From Alphaproteobacteria bacterium (lineage in GTDB: Bacteria > Pseudomonadota > Alphaproteobacteria > Rickettsiales > UBA3002), in NCBI GenBank assembly GCA_021732545.1, contig JAKFUW010000207.1, forward strand, positions 1 through 8,281: a stretch of DNA of 8,281 nucleotides, written 5' to 3'. The notes beneath the pieces were generated by a model. It ran no database searches. It saw only the letters and a list, made by a program, of their open reading frames with translations, and was not told the DNA's origin. Shown here piece by piece: positions 1 to 6,438 of the stretch. Position 1 is the first letter of the stretch, and every line of letters starts with the position of its first letter. Both the position numbers and the translations under genes were made by a program.

Positions 1-104
1 TGCTGTTCGAGCCGTCACTTGCGCCACAAACATTTCTACCAGCTTGGTCTGGGTGTATCTATCTAATCTACAACGCTTTATTCCCATAAACACAACCTAT
101 CTCG

Positions 105-1127
105 TTGTGCTTATCTAGACCAGCCCCAACATTAAAGCACGATGTATCGAGCAAACCCGAGCTCTTTCGTAAACGCACCGCATCAGACATTATCCGCTCA
201 GGATTCCAGACCGGTTGTACCGATTGTGGCGTGGTATTTCTTGCATTAGCCAATCAGTTGGGGATTGCTTCATTTTATGTGGAAACCTTTTTGAATGAGT
301 CGCTCGGTACAGCCAGAGCAGGCTTGCAAGGGCATGTTTTTACAAAAATCTACGACACGCAACATCATCAATGGCAGATTTATGAACCGATAAACGGTTT
401 TCAATCGGGCTATGTGTTAGATGATCAGCATTACACACCTGTTGCGATTGGCCGCGATCACTCTGCGGCGTATCTTCTGAATGTAACAGGCGAACCATCA
501 ACAGCGCCGCAACGCATTGACTCTGAAGATGCGCTCAGAGCCGTCGCAGCCAAGGCACATGTGCCACATCAGAACTTACACGACATCTCAGTGGTTAAAG
601 ACGCCCTTATCCACGCAGGAAAAGAGGATCAGGATATTCGTAAAACCAACCATTATGCAGCTGGGAACGCAACCGATATCAAGAATCAGGATTTGCTCAA
701 ACAGATCATTGACCTTCATGGCTGGCCAACCATTTCCTTGGTCGGAAAAAAAGCGGAACAATCTGCCTTTCTGATCACGCAACATGCCATGAATGACCTG
801 CCTTTTATGGAACGTGTTTTTACGCTTAGAACCACGCTGCCTGAGGGAGAAACCAGCTCAGCGAGCACCGCATTAATGGAAGACAGAATTCTGATGATGA
901 AGGACTCGCCACAAAAATATGGTTCTCAACTCAAGGGTAGTCGTGGTGCGAGCCTATGCATCCATCCCATCGAAGGCATTGATATAGAAAAATTATTGAA
1001 CGGCGACCGATTGCAGATGACACTCTTAGAAGCCCGAAGAAAAAACGTTGGGCTTAATCAGCCTTATCGGGATTATTTAGCGCATTTTGAAATAAAGATA
1101 GAAGAACCAAAAGGTAGAATATTGTAG
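105..1127 (+). CDS. Transglutaminase-like protein fused to a C-terminal DUF6624 domain; 5' end uncertain
   Basis: The first ~125 residues resemble the transglutaminase-like (papain-fold) superfamily. GCTDCG (37-42) holds the likely nucleophile Cys38, GHVF holds His77, and WQIYEP (90-95) is where the third catalytic residue normally lies. Here that residue is Glu94 instead of the usual Asp. Residues ~175-330 match my memory of DUF6624: LHGWPTISLVG (204-214), AFLITQHA (221-228), a DR at 260-261 and KYGSQL (271-276). Substrate and role are unknown. No signal peptide or membrane segment is visible. The only start is a TTG at 105 with no Shine-Dalgarno sequence, and the frame is closed upstream by TAA at 87-89. 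The Cys lies only 38 residues from this start, whereas related domains usually have a longer N-terminus, so the gene may be 5'-truncated or frameshifted. It converges on mreB with a 37-bp gap and looks AT-richer than its neighbours, which may mean transfer. Domain calls are from memory of motifs. Confidence 0.7.
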   Translation: MCLSRPAPTLKHDVSSKPELFRKRTASDIIRSGFQTGCTDCGVVFLALANQLGIASFYVETFLNESLGTARAGLQGHVFTKIYDTQHHQWQIYEPINGFQSGYVLDDQHYTPVAIGRDHSAAYLLNVTGEPSTAPQRIDSEDALRAVAAKAHVPHQNLHDISVVKDALIHAGKEDQDIRKTNHYAAGNATDIKNQDLLKQIIDLHGWPTISLVGKKAEQSAFLITQHAMNDLPFMERVFTLRTTLPEGETSSASTALMEDRILMMKDSPQKYGSQLKGSRGASLCIHPIEGIDIEKLLNGDRLQMTLLEARRKNVGLNQPYRDYLAHFEIKIEEPKGRIL

Positions 1128-1164
1128 TCTATTCTTAAAGTCTACGCATTCGCTTCGAAGTAAG

Positions 1165-2208
1165 TCATTGATGCTTAAACAGCACATGTTTAAACGTCTC
1201 CATCTCCTCCAGCACGCGGCCAGTGCCCAATGCCACGCACGAAAGCGGATCTTCGGCGCGGAAAACGGGAAGACCCGTGGCTTCCGAAAGCACCAGATCC
1301 AGATTGTGCAACAATGAGCCACCGCCGGTCAGCACGATGCCTTTGTCGACGATATCCGATGATAATTCTGGCGGCGTACATTCCAGCGCGACTTTCACTG
1401 CTTCAATGATCTGGCTGACGGGTTCCATCAGGCTTTCGGCGATTTGATATTCACTGAGCGTCAGTTCCTTGGGCACGCCATTCATGAGATCGCGGCCTTT
1501 GATCTCAATCAATTTGCCCTCGCCCGATTCGGGCGCGCACGCCGCACCAATTTCTTTTTTGATGCGCTCTGCAGTGGTCTCACCTATCAATAAATTATGA
1601 TAACGGCGGATGTAAGAGATAATCGCCTCATCCATTTTATCGCCGCCCACTCGGGCTGAGCGCGCATAGACAATGCCGCCGAGAGACAACACCGCAACTT
1701 CGGTGGTGCCACCGCCAATATCCACAATCATCGAGCCCGTTGGTTCGGTCACCGGCAAACCACTACCAATGGCTGCGGCCATGGGTTCTTCGATCAAGAA
1801 CACTTCGCGCGCACCGGCATTTTCGGCGGCTTCCTGAATCGCGCGGCGCTCCACCGGAGTGGAGCCAGAAGGCACGCAAATCACGATCAACGGGCCAGTA
1901 AAGGTGCGGCGATTATGCACTTTGCGAATGAAGTGTTTGATCATTTCTTCGGCAGTACGAAAATCCGCGATCACCCCATCTTTGAGCGGACGAATCGCAT
2001 CGATTTTTTCAGGCGTGCGCCCTAGCATCAACTTTGCCTGATTACCAAACGCATAAGGCACCAGCTGGCCTTTTTCTTCTTTCATCGCGACAACCGATGG
2101 CTCATTGAGCACGATGCCGCGCCCCTTCACATACACCAACGTGTTTGCGGTACCCAAATCGATGGCCATATCTTCCGACATCAGGCCAAATAAGCGGCTA
2201 AAAAACAT
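1165..2208 (-). CDS. mreB: Rod shape-determining actin homologue MreB
   Basis: This bacterial actin polymerises on the inner membrane with ATP and positions the elongation machinery for lateral cell-wall synthesis. The 347 residues are the normal full length. Visible motifs are the phosphate-1 loop DLGTANT (17-23), the catalytic region IEEP (139-142, Glu140), the phosphate-2 loop DIGGGTT (163-169) and the adenosine motif TGGGS (294-298). The N-terminal MFFSRLFG is an amphipathic stretch suited to membrane contact. The ATG at 2206-2208 is preceded by an AGG about 8 nt upstream, inside the end of leuA. Only 3 bp separate the leuA stop from this ATG, so co-transcription and translational coupling with leuA are likely. 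Downstream, the usual mreC is absent and a convergent unrelated gene follows, so mreCD must be elsewhere or lost. Confidence 0.97.
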   Translation of the reverse strand: MFFSRLFGLMSEDMAIDLGTANTLVYVKGRGIVLNEPSVVAMKEEKGQLVPYAFGNQAKLMLGRTPEKIDAIRPLKDGVIADFRTAEEMIKHFIRKVHNRRTFTGPLIVICVPSGSTPVERRAIQEAAENAGAREVFLIEEPMAAAIGSGLPVTEPTGSMIVDIGGGTTEVAVLSLGGIVYARSARVGGDKMDEAIISYIRRYHNLLIGETTAERIKKEIGAACAPESGEGKLIEIKGRDLMNGVPKELTLSEYQIAESLMEPVSQIIEAVKVALECTPPELSSDIVDKGIVLTGGGSLLHNLDLVLSEATGLPVFRAEDPLSCVALGTGRVLEEMETFKHVLFKHQ

Positions 2209-2211
2209 GCT

Positions 2212-3804
2212 TTAACCTATCTGTTTTGCTTCTGTTACGCTCAGCGCTGCGGCATCTTCATGATCTGAAAAATGCGAAACGCGCTTTTCTTCGAGCAGCT
2301 CCAACTTACACAAGGCGTTGATATACGCAAGCGCAGATGCAACGAGTGTGTCCACATTGGCACCGTGGCCATTGACCACCCTGCCCTGCTTTTCCAACCG
2401 CACGGTTACTTCGGCCTGCGCATCGGTGCCTTGGGTTACGGCATGCACCTGATAGAGTTTCAATTCACATTCCTGCGCCACAGGCTCCAGCGCTTTGATG
2501 GCCTTAAAAATCGCATCAACGGGGCCATTGCCTTCCATTTTAATCATGCGCTTGCGGCCATCGATATTCAGTTGCAGCCGCGCAATCTGTGGACCTTCGC
2601 TGCCGCATTCAATTTGCAAACTATCAAACGCAATGCGTTGACTGCGGCTGATCGCGTCTTGATCGACCAGCAAAATAATATCTTCATCATAGATTTCTTT
2701 TTTCTTGTCGGCGAGTTCTTTGAAGCGATTAAACGCATCTTCAAACGCATTATCGCCCAGCGCAAAACCCAATTCTTCGAGCTTATCGCGAAACGCATGG
2801 CGGCCTGAATGTTTGCCCATCACTAAATTCGACTTGAGCAACCCGATCGATTCAGGCGTCATAATCTCGTAAGTGCCGCGATTTTTTAGCATACCATCTT
2901 GGTGAATGCCCGATTCATGCGCGAAGGCATTGGCACCCACAATCGCTTTATTCACTTGCACCGCTTGTCCGGTAATCGATTGAATGAGTTTGGACGCGCG
3001 CATAATGAGCGTGGTATCAATCGCGGTTTCAAACGCAAAGCGGTCTTTGCGGGTTTTAAGCGTCATCACCACTTCTTCGAGTGATGTATTGCCTGCACGC
3101 TCACCGATGCCGTTGATGGTGAGCTCCGCTTGGCGCGCGCCTGCTTCCAGCGCAGCCAGCGTGTTGGCGGTGGCCAGCCCTAAATCATTTTGCCCATGAA
3201 ACGAAAACACCGCTTTATCCGCATTGGGAACGCTGCCCATGGTGTGTTTGAACATCTGCGTAATATCGCCAGGAGTGGCATAGCCCACCGTATCGGGCAG
3301 ATTAATGGTGGTGGCACCTGCAGCAATCGCTGCTTCCACTGCGCGGCATAAAAATTCAGGCGTGCTGCGCGTGGCATCCATCGCCGACCATTCCACATTA
3401 TCGGTGAATTTGCGAGCATGTTTGACGGTTTTGGTAATGACTTCCAACACCTGCTCTTTGGTCATTTTAAACTGATATTCCAGATGAATGTCGCTGGTGG
3501 AAATGAAGGTGTGAATCCGGCCTTGTTTAGCAGGCTTAATCGCTTCCGCGGCGCGGTCAATATCGCCGATTTTCGCCCGCGCGAGCGAACACACCACCGC
3601 GCGTTTGGTCACTTGCGCAATCGCTTTGACCGCCTCAAAATCACCCTGAGATGCAATCGCAAATCCGGCCTCAATCACATCCACACCCATGGAATCCAGC
3701 ACTTCGGCGACCAACAGCTTTTCCTCGCGTGTCATCGACATGCCCGGCGACTGCTCGCCATCGCGCAAGGTGGTATCGAAGATGATGATGCGGTTGTTTG
3801 TCAT
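2212..3804 (-). CDS. leuA: 2-isopropylmalate synthase
   Basis: LeuA condenses acetyl-CoA with 2-oxoisovalerate to give 2-isopropylmalate, the committed step of leucine synthesis in the cytosol. With the chosen start it has 530 residues. The TIM barrel begins with FDTTLRDGEQSPG (9-21), whose Asp15 is the expected metal ligand. Further signatures are NGIGERAGN (~231-239) and AHESGIHQDG (295-304). The C-terminal regulatory dimer domain, which normally binds leucine, spans about 373-500 with EGNGPVDA and GHGANVDT. The usual HxH metal pair is FHGQNDLG (202-209), with Gln205 in place of the second His; plant-type synthases have a comparable HCQND form. The ATG at 3802-3804 was preferred to an upstream GTG at 3825. 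The seven extra residues would come from the flanking palindromic element, and a G-rich Shine-Dalgarno-like run lies 9-12 nt before the ATG. It follows ilvC on the same strand. Confidence 0.96.
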   Translation of the reverse strand: MTNNRIIIFDTTLRDGEQSPGMSMTREEKLLVAEVLDSMGVDVIEAGFAIASQGDFEAVKAIAQVTKRAVVCSLARAKIGDIDRAAEAIKPAKQGRIHTFISTSDIHLEYQFKMTKEQVLEVITKTVKHARKFTDNVEWSAMDATRSTPEFLCRAVEAAIAAGATTINLPDTVGYATPGDITQMFKHTMGSVPNADKAVFSFHGQNDLGLATANTLAALEAGARQAELTINGIGERAGNTSLEEVVMTLKTRKDRFAFETAIDTTLIMRASKLIQSITGQAVQVNKAIVGANAFAHESGIHQDGMLKNRGTYEIMTPESIGLLKSNLVMGKHSGRHAFRDKLEELGFALGDNAFEDAFNRFKELADKKKEIYDEDIILLVDQDAISRSQRIAFDSLQIECGSEGPQIARLQLNIDGRKRMIKMEGNGPVDAIFKAIKALEPVAQECELKLYQVHAVTQGTDAQAEVTVRLEKQGRVVNGHGANVDTLVASALAYINALCKLELLEEKRVSHFSDHEDAAALSVTEAKQIG

Positions 3805-3820
3805 AACTGTTACCCCACCT

Positions 3821-3908
3821 GTCACCCCGCATTTATTGCGGGGTCTGGTTTTTTTCTACATACACCTTACGAGATCCCGGATATTTGCTCTGCAAATTCC
3901 GGGATGAC
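3821..3908. repeat. Palindromic intergenic element (CCGGGATGAC-ended family) between ilvC and leuA
   Basis: The element is bounded by GTCACCCCG on one side and CCGGGATGAC on the other, which are near reverse complements. It contains two hairpins. The first pairs CCCCGCA (3825-3831) with TGCGGGG (3837-3843) around a 5-nt loop. The second, 3876-3903, pairs CCCGGA and ATTTGC with GCAAAT and TCCGGG around a TCT loop with one bulged T. Similar GTCATCCCGG-type repeats are scattered in many alphaproteobacterial genomes, as I recall. It lies 39 nt after the ilvC stop and 16 nt before the leuA start. In the mRNA it could therefore stabilise the ilvC end or affect leuA expression. It belongs to a different sequence family from the GTCATTGCGAG elements in this window. 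Confidence 0.8.
3825..3855 (+). terminator. Terminator-shaped hairpin with T-run on the plus strand (within the palindromic element)
   Basis: A 7-bp GC-rich stem (3825-3831 with 3837-3843) is followed after a short gap by seven Ts (3849-3855), the shape of a Rho-independent terminator for plus-strand transcription. No plus-strand gene ends here, so at most it could stop transcription antisense to leuA. It is more likely an incidental part of the repeat. Confidence 0.3.
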
Positions 3909-3947
3909 GCTACGTTACCTGCTCGCAAATGCTCGCAGACACACGCG

Positions 3948-4967
3948 TCAATTTTTCGCCTTATCAACGAGCTTGTTCGCTGCAATCCACGGCATCATAC
4001 CGCGCAGCCTGCGGCCAGTATCTTCAATCGGGTGTTTGGCCTGTGACTCACGGATGCTTTCCAGCCTGTGCGCGCCTTGCGTTGCACGATCTGCAATGAA
4101 ATCACGCGCAAATTTACCCGATTGAATGTCGGTCAAAATCTCTTTCATCACTTTTTTGGTATCAGCCGTAATCACGCGTGGGCCACTCACATAATCGCCA
4201 TATTCAGCGGTGTTCGAGATCGAATAACGCATGTTAGCAAGGCCACCTTCGTAAATTAAATCCACAATCAATTTGGTTTCATGCAAGCACTCAAAATACG
4301 CCATTTCCGCAGGATATCCCGCTTCCACCAGCACTTCGAATCCTGCTTGAATCAAGTGCGAAATACCGCCGCACAATACCGCTTGCTCACCAAACAAATC
4401 GGTTTCGCATTCATCTTTAAAGTTGGTTTCAATGATGCCAGAACGGCCACCACCCACAGCAGACGCATAGGATAATCCAAGCGCCAGCGTGCTACCCGAT
4501 ACATCTTTGCCAACCGCAACTAAACATGGCACGCCGCCACCTTTGACATATTCGCTGCGCACCGTGTGGCCGGGGCCTTTGGGGGCAACCATGAACACAT
4601 CGAGATCGGCGCGGGGCTGAATAAATTCAAAATGAAAATTAAAACCGTGTGCAAAGGCGAGCGCGGCTCCTTGCTTAATATTCGATTCAATTGCGGTGTA
4701 AATATCAGCCTGATTTTCGTCAGGTGCAAGCATCATCACGACATCGGCGCCTTGCACCGCTTCTTCGGGGGTGGTCACTTCAAAGCCTGCTTTTTTCGCT
4801 TTTTCAATGCTGGCTGAACCAAAACGCAACCCGATTTTTACCTGTTTGCAGCCCGAATCGCGCAAATTGGCAGCGTGGGCGTGGCCTTGGCTGCCATAGC
4901 CAATAATCGCAATGCTTTTGCCTTTGATCAGGTTGGTATCGCAATCGGCATCGTAATAGACTTTCAT
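3948..4967 (-). CDS. ilvC: Ketol-acid reductoisomerase (class I)
   Basis: IlvC converts 2-acetolactate or 2-aceto-2-hydroxybutyrate to the dihydroxy acids of valine and isoleucine synthesis by Mg2+-dependent alkyl migration followed by NADPH reduction. The 339 residues are the normal class I (short) length. The Rossmann motif GYGSQG is at 23-28. Arg48, Ser51 and Ser53 in GLRFGSAS are the pattern expected for NADPH rather than NADH. His107 (AFAHGFN) and the metal or active-site acids Asp190, Glu194, Glu226 and Glu230 are all at their canonical positions, with the diagnostic DLFGEQAVLCGG at 190-201. The ATG at 4965-4967 has an AAGGA Shine-Dalgarno sequence about 8 nt upstream. A candidate promoter directly in front suggests it can be expressed apart from ilvBN. 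leuA lies downstream beyond a palindromic element. Confidence 0.98.
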   Translation of the reverse strand: MKVYYDADCDTNLIKGKSIAIIGYGSQGHAHAANLRDSGCKQVKIGLRFGSASIEKAKKAGFEVTTPEEAVQGADVVMMLAPDENQADIYTAIESNIKQGAALAFAHGFNFHFEFIQPRADLDVFMVAPKGPGHTVRSEYVKGGGVPCLVAVGKDVSGSTLALGLSYASAVGGGRSGIIETNFKDECETDLFGEQAVLCGGISHLIQAGFEVLVEAGYPAEMAYFECLHETKLIVDLIYEGGLANMRYSISNTAEYGDYVSGPRVITADTKKVMKEILTDIQSGKFARDFIADRATQGAHRLESIRESQAKHPIEDTGRRLRGMMPWIAANKLVDKAKN

Positions 4968-4999
4968 ATGTGGTTCCTTTTTGTTTATTTTCGAACGCA

Positions 5000-5028
5000 G
5001 CTATAGCCGCAAACACACGGGATAACAA
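5000..5028 (-). promoter_or_regulatory. Candidate sigma-70-type promoter for ilvC
   Basis: On the minus strand, TTGTTA (5023-5028, 4/6 to consensus) and TATAGC (5000-5005, 4/6) are separated by exactly 17 bp. The start point would be near 4993, giving a leader of about 25 nt that includes the ilvC Shine-Dalgarno sequence. It sits between the stop of the small Cys-rich gene (5049) and ilvC. The match is moderate and untested. Confidence 0.4.
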
Positions 5029-5048
5029 GGGATTTTTGACACTAAAAA

Positions 5049-5348
5049 TTAATGCGATTCTTTATATTTACGCATCTGATTGTCTTTGAATTGCTTGGGG
5101 CTGCACCAATTGAGCGATGACGGGCAGATAAGCGACGCCGGCGCCGTACCAGGGCTGCATTCATAGTCTTTGTTGCGTTCTTTCATATTTTCTTTACGCA
5201 TCGCATTGACCGAAGCACGACAGCATGACGGATTCACCGCCTTCTCACATTTTACTTTAAGCTGATCGTAATAGGACAATATCGGTGTGTTGGCAGGCGG
5301 AATCTGGCTAAACGCCATCAACAGCATCGCGGTTATAGGTGCTAACAT
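5049..5348 (-). CDS. Small cysteine-rich hypothetical protein, possibly exported
   Basis: I cannot name this 99-residue protein. Residues 4-14 form a short hydrophobic stretch (PITAMLLMAFS) that could be a weak signal peptide, although no basic residue precedes it. The rest is polar and basic, with six cysteines (34, 42, 43, 64, 75 and 82). They sit in a spaced pattern ending in ECSPG and WCSPK, compatible with disulfides in an exported protein or with metal binding. The start at 5346-5348 was chosen because AAAGGA (5354-5359) lies 5 nt upstream. The longer frame back to 5435 would be encoded by the neighbouring palindromic repeat and is unlikely. It lies between ilvN and ilvC on the same strand, where the pathway needs no extra gene, so it was probably inserted. 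Coding status is supported by the ribosome binding site, the cysteine pattern and the intact frame. Confidence 0.6.
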   Translation of the reverse strand: MLAPITAMLLMAFSQIPPANTPILSYYDQLKVKCEKAVNPSCCRASVNAMRKENMKERNKDYECSPGTAPASLICPSSLNWCSPKQFKDNQMRKYKESH

Positions 5349-5366
5349 AACATTCCTTTCATCATT

Positions 5367-5460
5367 GTCATTGCGAGCCGCAAAGCGGCGTGGCAATCCA
5401 AAAATCTCGAGCTGGATCGCCGCGTCGCCAGACACAACGTGTCAGGCTCCTCGCGATGAC
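5367..5460. repeat. REP-like palindromic element, copy A
   Basis: The element starts GTCATTGCGAG and ends CTCGCGATGAC, an imperfect terminal inverted repeat. The left half carries a small hairpin, CCGC-AAA-GCGG, inside a larger ATTGC/GCAAT stem. The right half contains an imperfect stem around CCAGACAC and GTGTCAGG. It fills the gap between ilvN and the small Cys-rich gene and supplies no plausible coding sequence. GTCATTGCGAG-type repeats of this kind occur in many bacterial genomes, as I recall. Confidence 0.85.
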
Positions 5461-5467
5461 GAATATC

Positions 5468-6013
5468 TTATAGTCCTTGCTTGCCACGCGCCATAGCCGC
5501 AGCGCCAGTACGTGCAATTTCGAGCAAGCCCAACGGGCGCATTAAATCGATAAACGCATCGACTTTGGATGACGCGCCAGTGATCTCAAAAATAAACGAT
5601 TCAATGGTCGCATCAACGGAGCGCGCGCGAAATATATCGGCAATCCGCAGTGCTTCCACGCGATTTTCGCCCTTGCCACTCACCTTCACCAATGCCAACT
5701 CGCGCTCCACATGCGGGCCTTCTACGGTGAGGTCATGCACCTTATGTACGGGCACCAAACGCTCAAGCAGATGCATAATATGGATGATGGTTTGCTGCGC
5801 GCCGCGCGTGACGACGGTGATGCGCGACAGGTTCTTTTTGGGGTCCACTTCGGCCACCGTCAGCGCTTCAATGTTATAGCCACGTGCCGAAAACAAACCC
5901 ACCACGCGGTTGAGCGCGCCGAACTCATTATCAACCAAAATCGCCAGAATATGGCGCTCCTCCAGCGATTTTTCGGGGTTTACCCCATACACAATATCAA
6001 ATGCTTCGGTCAT
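5468..6013 (-). CDS. ilvN: Acetolactate synthase small (regulatory) subunit
   Basis: This is the regulatory subunit of acetohydroxyacid synthase, which activates the large subunit and confers feedback inhibition, usually by valine. The protein has 181 residues. The N-terminal ACT domain covers about 20-95 with HILAILVDNEFGALNRVVGL (21-40) and GYNIEALTVAE (45-55). Asn29, Gly32 and Asn47 correspond to the region that binds valine in E. coli IlvH. The C-terminal small-subunit domain covers about 100-175. The ATG at 6011-6013 was chosen although it has only a weak GGA upstream. The alternative ATG at 6043 would add ten residues encoded by repeat heptamers. The gene for the large subunit, ilvB, is normally directly upstream but here is about 940 bp away beyond a toxin-antitoxin module. 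The symbol ilvH would be equally valid. Confidence 0.95.
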   Translation of the reverse strand: MTEAFDIVYGVNPEKSLEERHILAILVDNEFGALNRVVGLFSARGYNIEALTVAEVDPKKNLSRITVVTRGAQQTIIHIMHLLERLVPVHKVHDLTVEGPHVERELALVKVSGKGENRVEALRIADIFRARSVDATIESFIFEITGASSKVDAFIDLMRPLGLLEIARTGAAAMARGKQGL

Positions 6014-6024
6014 AGGTAGTATCC

Positions 6025-6045
6025 GTGATTCATGATTCGTCATTC
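6025..6045. repeat. GTNATTC-type heptamer array abutting REP copy B
   Basis: Three 7-bp units lie head to tail: GTGATTC, ATGATTC and GTCATTC. They run in phase into GTCATTG, the first seven bases of the REP-like element at 6046. The array directly precedes the ilvN start on the minus strand and accounts for the spurious N-terminal extension of that frame. Confidence 0.7.
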
Positions 6046-6129
6046 GTCATTGCGAGCTGCAAAGCAGCGTGGCAATCCATTTCTGTGTTCATTAGCAAAG
6101 ATGGATTGCTTCGCTATGCTCGCAATGAC
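6046..6129. repeat. REP-like palindromic element, copy B
   Basis: It starts GTCATTGCGAG and ends CTCGCAATGAC, a perfect 11-bp terminal inverted repeat. The left half has the hairpin CTGC-AAA-GCAG where copy A has CCGC-AAA-GCGG, so paired positions differ together. It lies between the yafQ-like toxin stop and ilvN. Confidence 0.88.
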
Positions 6130-6168
6130 AAATATCAATAAGTGATTACCAAATAGCCGATAGCAATG

Positions 6169-6438
6169 CTATTGAAATAAATCGGCATGGCTTCCGGTGC
6201 GAACTAGCTCTAATTCATCGGCCGTCAGGCGATAGATCAGCAACCAATCGGGTGCAAGATGGCATTCGCGGTGCCCCGACCAATTACCAGTGAGGGCGTG
6301 ATCTTGATGCTTCAATGGCAATGGATTTCCCGTTGCAAGAAACGACACCACTTCATCAAACACACGCATATTATGCCCGCCGCGAAGGATACGCTTAAAA
6401 TCTTTCTTGAAACGCTTAGTGCGATGAATGTGGCGCAT
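6169..6438 (-). CDS. yafQ: YafQ-family mRNA interferase toxin
   Basis: Type II toxin of the RelE/ParE superfamily. YafQ is known to bind the ribosome and cut mRNA during translation. The 89-residue protein keeps all residues I associate with E. coli YafQ activity: His47 (QDHAL), His60, Asp64 and Trp65 (CHLAPDW), and His84 and Phe88 (TGSHADLF). This predicts an active toxin. The chosen ATG at 6436-6438 begins MRHIHRTKRFKKDF, the normal family start, and overlaps the 3' end of the antitoxin gene by 23 nt in another frame. Further in-frame ATGs lie upstream at 6441, 6444, 6453 and 6456 because of a GAY trinucleotide run, so the exact start is ambiguous. No clear Shine-Dalgarno sequence is present, which points to coupled translation with the antitoxin. 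The pair is inserted between ilvB and ilvN. Confidence 0.92.
   Translation of the reverse strand: MRHIHRTKRFKKDFKRILRGGHNMRVFDEVVSFLATGNPLPLKHQDHALTGNWSGHRECHLAPDWLLIYRLTADELELVRTGSHADLFQ

Noticed and set aside
2272..2808. Open frame of 178 codons on the plus strand opposite leuA
   Set aside because: It is wholly antisense to a conserved gene, has no recognisable domain and no ribosome binding site. Antisense frames of this length are common over GC-biased codons.
3805..3825. Upstream GTG start extending LeuA by seven residues
   Set aside because: The extension runs into the palindromic element and lacks a better ribosome binding site. The ATG at 3804 gives the usual N-terminus just before FDTTLRDGEQ.
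3805..3947. Leucine attenuator or leader peptide before leuA
   Set aside because: No short Leu- or branched-chain-rich reading frame and no terminator with T-run on the minus strand; the hairpins belong to a dispersed repeat.
3418..4125. Open frame of 235 codons on the plus strand across leuA, the palindrome and ilvC
   Set aside because: It is antisense to two confident genes and reads through the repeat; its composition looks like shadow coding.
5036..5066. TTGACA at 5036-5041 with AT-rich TTTATA downstream as a plus-strand promoter
   Set aside because: The best -10 spacing is about 19 bp and there is no plus-strand gene downstream.
5349..5435. Longer start for the small Cys-rich protein
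   Set aside because: The extension is translated REP element; the AAAGGA site fixes the start at 5348.
6014..6043. Longer IlvN start at 6043
   Set aside because: The ten added residues are encoded by GTNATTC heptamers, and no Shine-Dalgarno sequence precedes that ATG.
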